Shown here in pieces: positions 58,476 through 64,000 of a stretch of 64,000 nt of DNA (position 1 is its first letter; each line of letters starts with the position of its first letter). The notes below the pieces were generated by a model. That model saw nothing but the letters and a program-made list of their open reading frames with translations. It was not told where the DNA came from and did not search any database. The translations under genes and the position numbers were made by a program. The DNA is from Lonicera japonica (Eukaryota; Streptophyta; Magnoliopsida; Dipsacales; Caprifoliaceae), in NCBI GenBank assembly GCA_021464415.1, contig CM038468.1:40908969-40972968 (forward strand), read 5' to 3'.

Positions 58476-61400
58476 ATGGGGCACCCGCTGTGTTCTTCGG
58501 AGGCTTTGAACAAGATACTTGAGACTGTATGTGGGAGTGGCAAAAGCAAGAGCATAGAAGAAAAGAAACTTAACGAAAAAAAGAGAAAGAAGATCAAAGG
58601 GCGCGTGGTGTTGATGAAGAAGAATGTTTTGGACACCACTGATCCTGGGGCAACTCTTCTTGATTGGGTTTACGAGTTAGTCGGCAAAGGCGTCTCCATA
58701 CAGCTCATTAGTTCTGTTCATTGTGACCCAGGTGAATCCCTCTCTCTCTCTCTCTCCCTCCCTCCCTATATATATATTAATCTCCAAAGCACATGGCCAC
58801 ATGTATATTACTTCAAAAATCATGGAATGTTTTTGGTTCGATGGTTAGGATATGTAATATCTGGGTTCGAGTCAGTGTTATATTTTAGTGGGTCATGTTA
58901 ACGCACACGTATAAATAAATATAATTAAATTATAATATTCATTGAATTAGGAACAAATTATCGTTCCATTCATAGTATAGTTAAATCTTCCGATTTTATC
59001 GTACGTGCTTGTGCGTGTGCTTGGGGTTTTTGTGTGGGTCTGTGAGAAATTCTTGATTGGAAGGAAGGAAGGAAGGAAGGAAGAAATGAAGTGGACATGG
59101 TCGTCCTTAGAATGAGACGGGAAGAACTTTTGATAGGATGGAGGACCAAGATTCTTTGCGTAATTCTTACTTTCTCTCTTTCCAATTCAGAAAGTAGACT
59201 GTCAAGCGAGTGAGAATGGAGAATTAATTTGGGCAATTTGTTGTACTAATAAATTGCGAAACCAAGATGTTGACTAAGGATGCGTTTTTGGACGGCAAAG
59301 TCTAATTTTTTATGTTTTGTAAATTTTATATACACGCGTAACTACAAGTGTGTTTCTTTATATTGGATCGGTCTGGGCTACGAGCCTATTCTGTTAGGCA
59401 CCAGTTCAGTCTTCGTCAATGATTTCATTTTTTACACATTTACGAGGTGTCGGTATTGGTATTGTTTGATAACATTACTTAAATATAAAAATTTTAAATT
59501 TTCAGATTTACGTGGTTTTTAAGTTGTTTGTTAAAAAAAAAATGAGTATATCACATACCTCAACTTATTTTTCATATTCTAATCAAATCAAGTGTTTTTA
59601 TTTTTCTTTTCCGTATTATTATCAAACGGAGCCTTAACGGTCTAAAATGAAACAAATTTACTTTCTTACATAAACGATGGATAGATAGGACGGTTCAACA
59701 AGGAGAGGCTAAAATAGAAAAAGAAATCTTAAACCTACAAAACTAGAATAAGTCTTATCTAGTCAAGTCTACCTTAGAAAAAAAAAAACGAAATAGAAAG
59801 CAAGGTAACTTACAGTTGTTTCTCTGCATCTGAACATCAACCATCTTCCAGTTTGATTATACTATATTAATTCAATAAATTGAAAATTCTTCTAACATAG
59901 TCTTGCGGAACTAGAGACTGGCGGAGCAGATTCCTGCCAACAAAAAGAAAATACAAAATTGGTTATACATTTAAAAAATAATTTAAATAAAGAAAATCTC
60001 AAATCATGCAACGTAATTGAATTGTTTGTGTGATTTAATCTAACTCAAAACATTTGTTTTTGGGAATGTATTTAGAAAATGGATTGAAAGGGAAGCTGGG
60101 AAAAGCATCACCAATCGAAAAATGGGCAAGTATACTCCGGGTTACAGCGTCCGAGGTGGAATTCAACATGTCATTTGAGTGGGAGGACTCCATTGGTGTA
60201 CCTGGTGCTTTCATCATCAAAAACAATCACAGAAGTCAGTTCTACCTCAAGACAGTCACCCTAGAAGATGTCCCAAATCATGGGAAGGTCCATTTCGTTT
60301 GCAATTCTTGGGTTTACCCGGCTCACCGTTATAAATATGATCGTGTGTTCTTCGCTAACAAGGTATTTCCTCCTCGTATTCGAAAACAACTATGGTAATG
60401 ATACAAAATTTATGTTCAGAATCTAATTCTAATGTGCTTGTGCGGTTTCTCCTTGTGTTTTTTATTGTTGGGTTTCGTAGCCCACGTGATGCATTTGTAA
60501 GTTTTTTTGTATTATTATCTTATAAATTTTGATCATAGTTAAAAAAAAATGTTGCATAAAAGTGAATTATGTGAATGATTTGACGTTAGGCTGTGACAAT
60601 TTAAGACAAAAGATAAAGGATATCATAAAAGGTAAGGACTACCACTTCTCTTTGCCCGCCTTATTGTGGTGTTTGGTGTATTATTTCATATAATGTATAC
60701 TATTTTCGTCCCACATTAAGAGTACATTGTTTCTTTTGGCATATCCCAAATTAGAAGTCCAACATCTTTTTTTGGGCATAATCGATGTACAAAATAGCAA
60801 ATTACTAAATAGCTTTTGTTCTTAACCATTCATTATGTAGAAACTCATGTGTCCTTCAAATTTTGTGAAAGTCAAACATAGACTCTCGATTTGGGGCAGC
60901 GGTAGTATATGATAGTGTAATCCTTTATATCGATATATGTTGTGTGTCAATACTTCATGTATTTGACACCATCCTAGTATTTTTCTTGCATATACTACCT
61001 TCATATTGATTCTTTGTCCTTCACAATTTTAGGGGAGGAGATGACACTATTTTTGTCATTTCACAATGTTCATGACAGCATGGATATGAAGACCCTAGCC
61101 ATATCTTTTTGTTTTTTTTTTAATCATACTAGCAACATCTGTGGCCCCTCTTGCTAGTGCTCTATCAAGTTGGACACTTATTTTTTTTCCCCTCTGAAAC
61201 TTCAAGATGATCACTTTTAACCTCAATAATTGAAACTTTTTAGTGTATACACTTTTTGTGTCAAATTCATTACCAACGAGCATTTAGTGGAATATCTGAT
61301 TTTTTTCCCAAGAAAATGTAGGTCCAAAAATCACTTAGAAGTTTGACTGAAAAGATGGGGTTACAAGAATATAATGCACAAACTGACCAACATTTTCATA

Positions 61401-63855
61401 ATTTTTTGTTTTTAATATCAGACCTACCTACCACATCAAACACCCGAAGCGCTGCGACCATACAGAGAAGAAGAACTTATTAATCTTCGTGGAAGCAAGT
61501 CTGACTCGGGCATGCTCAAGGAGTGGGACCGGGTTTATGAGTATGCCTACTACAATGATTTGGGGAGTCCAGAAAAGGGACCCGATTATGATCGACCTGT
61601 GCTTGGTGGATCTAAGGAATACCCCTACCCGCGTAGAGGAAAAACGGGCCGGGCTCGAAATAAGAAAGGTTAGAATGCCTTATCCTAATCTGTATTTTCT
61701 GTATCAGGTGCTTTTTAACTGTTCATACTATTGGCATTTGTCATGGGATTAAGACTGTTCTAGCCAAATCTGAGGTTTCATGGATAAAATTGTGTTTTTG
61801 ACTTTTTAAACTATAAATATTGTGAAGGCTATATTTCTCTCTTAGGGCATGTTTGGTTCAGTGAGAAATATTTTTCACCTAGATAGAAAATGGAATGGTG
61901 AGAAGTATTTTCACTGATTCCAAATGATCTTCTTGTTCGTCTAAATTATGAATAAATGTGCATATCGTAAGCAAGCAATTTTAAACAAAAATAGTGAACA
62001 AAGTTCATTGCGAACAAATGAAAATACTTTCCAGTTTTCACCTAGATGAAAATTATTTCACTCTCGAACCAAAAACAGTCCCTATTGTTAATAGCTTAGA
62101 TTCTTATATCTAAAACTGATTACTCATAAAACAAATAGGTTTTCAAAGTTTAATACACCATATTCAAATTTCTGATTCAAACAAATAATAAAGAAACAAA
62201 TGTACCCCAAGTATGTTGAACATGAAACAATATGTGTTCAGTGTTCATTAGCATCAACAGAGTTTGATATTTTCCTATAATGTCTACAGATCCCAAAACC
62301 GAAAGCAGATTACCACTTCTAAGTTTGGACATTTATGTACCTAGAGATGAGCGTTTCAGTCGGGTGAAGTTTTCTGATTTCCTTGCCTATGCTGCAAAAT
62401 CCCTACTTCAGATACTGGTGGCAGGGGTCACGTCTGTGTTAGATAAAACTCCGACCGAGTTCGACAAATTCGAAGACATACTAAAACTTTACAATGGTGA
62501 GACTGATCTACCACAAGGGGTCACACTTGCTAAACTCCGGGATTGTGTCCCTTGGGAAATGCTCAAAGAAATCATTCGATCTGATGGTGAGCGTCTCCAC
62601 AATTTCCCCATGCCCGATGTAATCAAAGGTACATCCATAACTTTTAGACAGTTCAAATGTCTTTATTTACTTTTACATGTTACTGTTGATAAATTATGGA
62701 ATAATTCTTGGGAAAAATAGTTTGGGGACATGCATTGAGGATATAGTGATATGTTACCTATGCATCGGTATGCAGTAAACTGTGTGTAGATCATACTTAT
62801 GATAGACCTAGTTCAGTGACTAATGTATAGAAATACTCAATAATTATTATGTGATGCCTATTTTACAGTGGACGAGTCTGCATGGAGGACTGATGAAGAG
62901 TTTGCACGCGAAATGCTAGCTGGAGTGAACCCTGTCTCAATCACTCGCCTCAAGGTAAATAATGTTTGATTTGGATATAACAGGATGTTTGGTTGTCCTA
63001 GTGATTGTGTTTTTCTCAATTTAAATTCGAGTATACACTTCTTATTAAACATACCTTTTGAAATTTTATGAAATAATATGAAAACTCTACCAAACGGCCA
63101 TTACTTGTTAATGGGATCTGGTTTTCTGATTCAACATTTATTATGTAATTATCAGGAGTTTCCACCTAAGAGCAATTTAGATCCGGAAGTGTATGGAAAT
63201 CAAACAAGCTCAATAACAAGGGAGTGCATTGAGAAGAACATGAATGGGCTATCTGTGGATGAGGTACTCATACCAGATTCCTCAATAAAATTACTAGCAT
63301 TAAATATATATATATATATATATACCACAAGTCTCCTATGTGGACCGCCCTCACACAGACCGTGCTTTTGGCTATGGTTATCCGTTGCTAAATGTATCTC
63401 TAAATGTGTTGGCGATGGAAAACTATCGCTAAAAGCCTATTCCATATACAGACAGTCCAAACCAGAGACAATATATAATATATAGAAAAAATATAATTAT
63501 TTGCTTATATGATTTCTTTCTTCTTTTTTTATTTTTTTGACCAACCACAGGCAATTGAGTGTAATAAGATGTACATCTTAGATCATCATGATGCACTGAT
63601 GCCATACCTGGGACGGATTAACACAACGGGCTCGAAGATATATGCCAGCCGAACTCTACTCATACTCCAAGATGATGGAACCTTGAAGCCACTGGCGATT
63701 GAACTGAGCTTACCACACCCACAAGGCGAAAAACACGGTGCTACTAGCCATGTCTTTACTCCGGCAGAAAAGGGCATCGAAGGCACTGTGTGGCAGCTGG
63801 CAAAAGCTTATGCTGCTGTTAATGATTCTGGTTATCATCAGCTCATTAGCCACTG
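58476..63855 (+). CDS. LOX1: 9-lipoxygenase, first seven exons (3' end beyond window)
   Basis: Plant lipoxygenase, a non-heme iron dioxygenase that peroxidises linoleic and linolenic acid for oxylipin synthesis. Coding exons: 58476-58731, 60076-60362, 61422-61668, 62290-62628, 62869-62954, 63156-63263 and 63551-63855, all with GT-AG junctions and joining in frame to 542 complete codons. The PLAT/LH2 domain covers about residues 45-175 ([40 protein letters not shown]). The catalytic domain follows, with [72 protein letters not shown] and the first two iron ligands His537 and His542 in YHQLISH. The remaining ligands and the C-terminal Ile lie beyond position 64000. No plastid transit peptide, and the N-terminus resembles cytosolic 9-LOX; the residues that decide 9- versus 13-specificity are not in the window. 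No stops or frameshifts. Confidence 0.95.
58732..60075 (+). other. Lipoxygenase intron 1
   Basis: A 1.34-kb intron starting GTGAATCC after CATTGTGACCCAG. It contains a (CT)n tract directly after the donor (58740-58766), a GGAA repeat (59059-59082) and a Tourist-like element (59278-59634). Confidence 0.8.
59278..59634. mobile_element. Tourist-like MITE in lipoxygenase intron 1 (about 357 bp)
   Basis: Ends GGATGCGTTTTTGG and the inverse of AGGCTCCGTTTGATAA are diverged inverted repeats, with TAA on both sides (59275-59277, 59635-59637). The AGGCTCCGTTTGATA end is shared with the element at 29266-29596. Borders may be off by one or two bases. Confidence 0.45.
60363..61421 (+). other. Lipoxygenase intron 2
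   Basis: A 1.06-kb intron between the PLAT-encoding exon 2 and exon 3. A single Stowaway-like end (TTTTCGTCCCACATTAAGAG near 60703) has no clear partner. No coding sequence. Confidence 0.75.
61845..62082. mobile_element. MITE in lipoxygenase intron 3 (238 bp)
   Basis: GGGCATGTTTGGTTCAGTGA...TTTTTCACCTAGAT and the inverse of ATCTAGGTGAAAA-type right arm (GGGACTGTTTTTGGTTCGAG) form inverted repeats of about 60 bp. Flanking bases suggest a TTA-type duplication on the left, not clearly repeated on the right. Confidence 0.65.
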
Positions 63856-63900
63856 GTATGTTTACAAGAATGATCATAAGAGATAAATATGTGTTTGTGA

Positions 63901-64000
63901 CAGGGGTGTGCATGGGGCTCTGGTTGGGTATGGTTCGGTCGTCTGGTTTTAGAATCAGAACTGATCCAAATAGGAACCAGGACCAACTTAACCCAACTGA
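63901..64000. mobile_element. Left end of a hAT-like element in lipoxygenase intron 7
   Basis: CAGGGGTGTGCATGGG is a typical hAT terminal sequence, followed by GGTTCGGTC-type motifs common in such plant elements. The other end lies outside the window. Confidence 0.45.

Noticed and set aside
58840..58890. tRNA-like motif (GATGGTTAGGATATG ... GGTTCGAGTC) in lipoxygenase intron 1
   Set aside because: A- and B-box spacing is too short and no cloverleaf or A-tail is evident; too weak to call a SINE.

Overview
The window looks like nuclear DNA of a flowering plant, probably a eudicot. It is AT-rich, has many (AT)n and (CT)n tracts, and carries two split genes with plant-type introns and plant transposon families (copia, TRIM, PIF/Harbinger, hAT-like, Stowaway, a CACTA end, tRNA-derived SINE). 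I identified everything by eye from the sequence, its translations and family knowledge; no database search was run. No tRNA, rRNA, CRISPR array or bacterial-type feature was seen.

Left part (1-16,700): intergenic DNA with a Harbinger-type MITE, then a complete eight-exon gene on the minus strand (15042 down to 3501). It encodes a KMS1/VMP1-like ER membrane protein of about 448 residues. The first intron appears to use a GC donor. The introns hold several small transposons, including a complete 273-bp TRIM with 71-bp LTRs and a perfect TTCTT target duplication.

Next (16,685-23,665) is a Ty1/copia retrotransposon with one long reading frame interrupted by a single amber codon in reverse transcriptase. 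Its LTRs are very unequal (76 bp left, 1,332 bp right). The 71 bp at the left end are identical to the start of the right LTR, which points to a recent insertion followed by a large deletion that removed the promoter of the 5' LTR.

Middle part (23,666-47,848): a gene-poor graveyard of MITEs, an Mutator-like long-TIR element, a foldback element, two solo-LTR-like copies of one repeat, a tRNA-derived SINE with a duplicated B-box segment, an RNase H fragment and a CACTA end. No intact host gene is evident here.

47,849-55,173 is a decayed 7.3-kb PIF/Harbinger transposon, flanked by TAA, that contains four coding units: a plant mobile domain (PMD) pseudogene, the DDE transposase pseudogene, an unrecognised nearly open frame, and the Myb/SANT-like ORF1 pseudogene on the opposite strand. 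This is the most unusual object in the window.

Right part (55,174-64,000): intergenic DNA with MITEs, then the first seven exons of a 9-lipoxygenase-type gene on the plus strand, cut off by the end of the window. The two host genes (ER membrane traffic and oxylipin synthesis) have no evident functional link.
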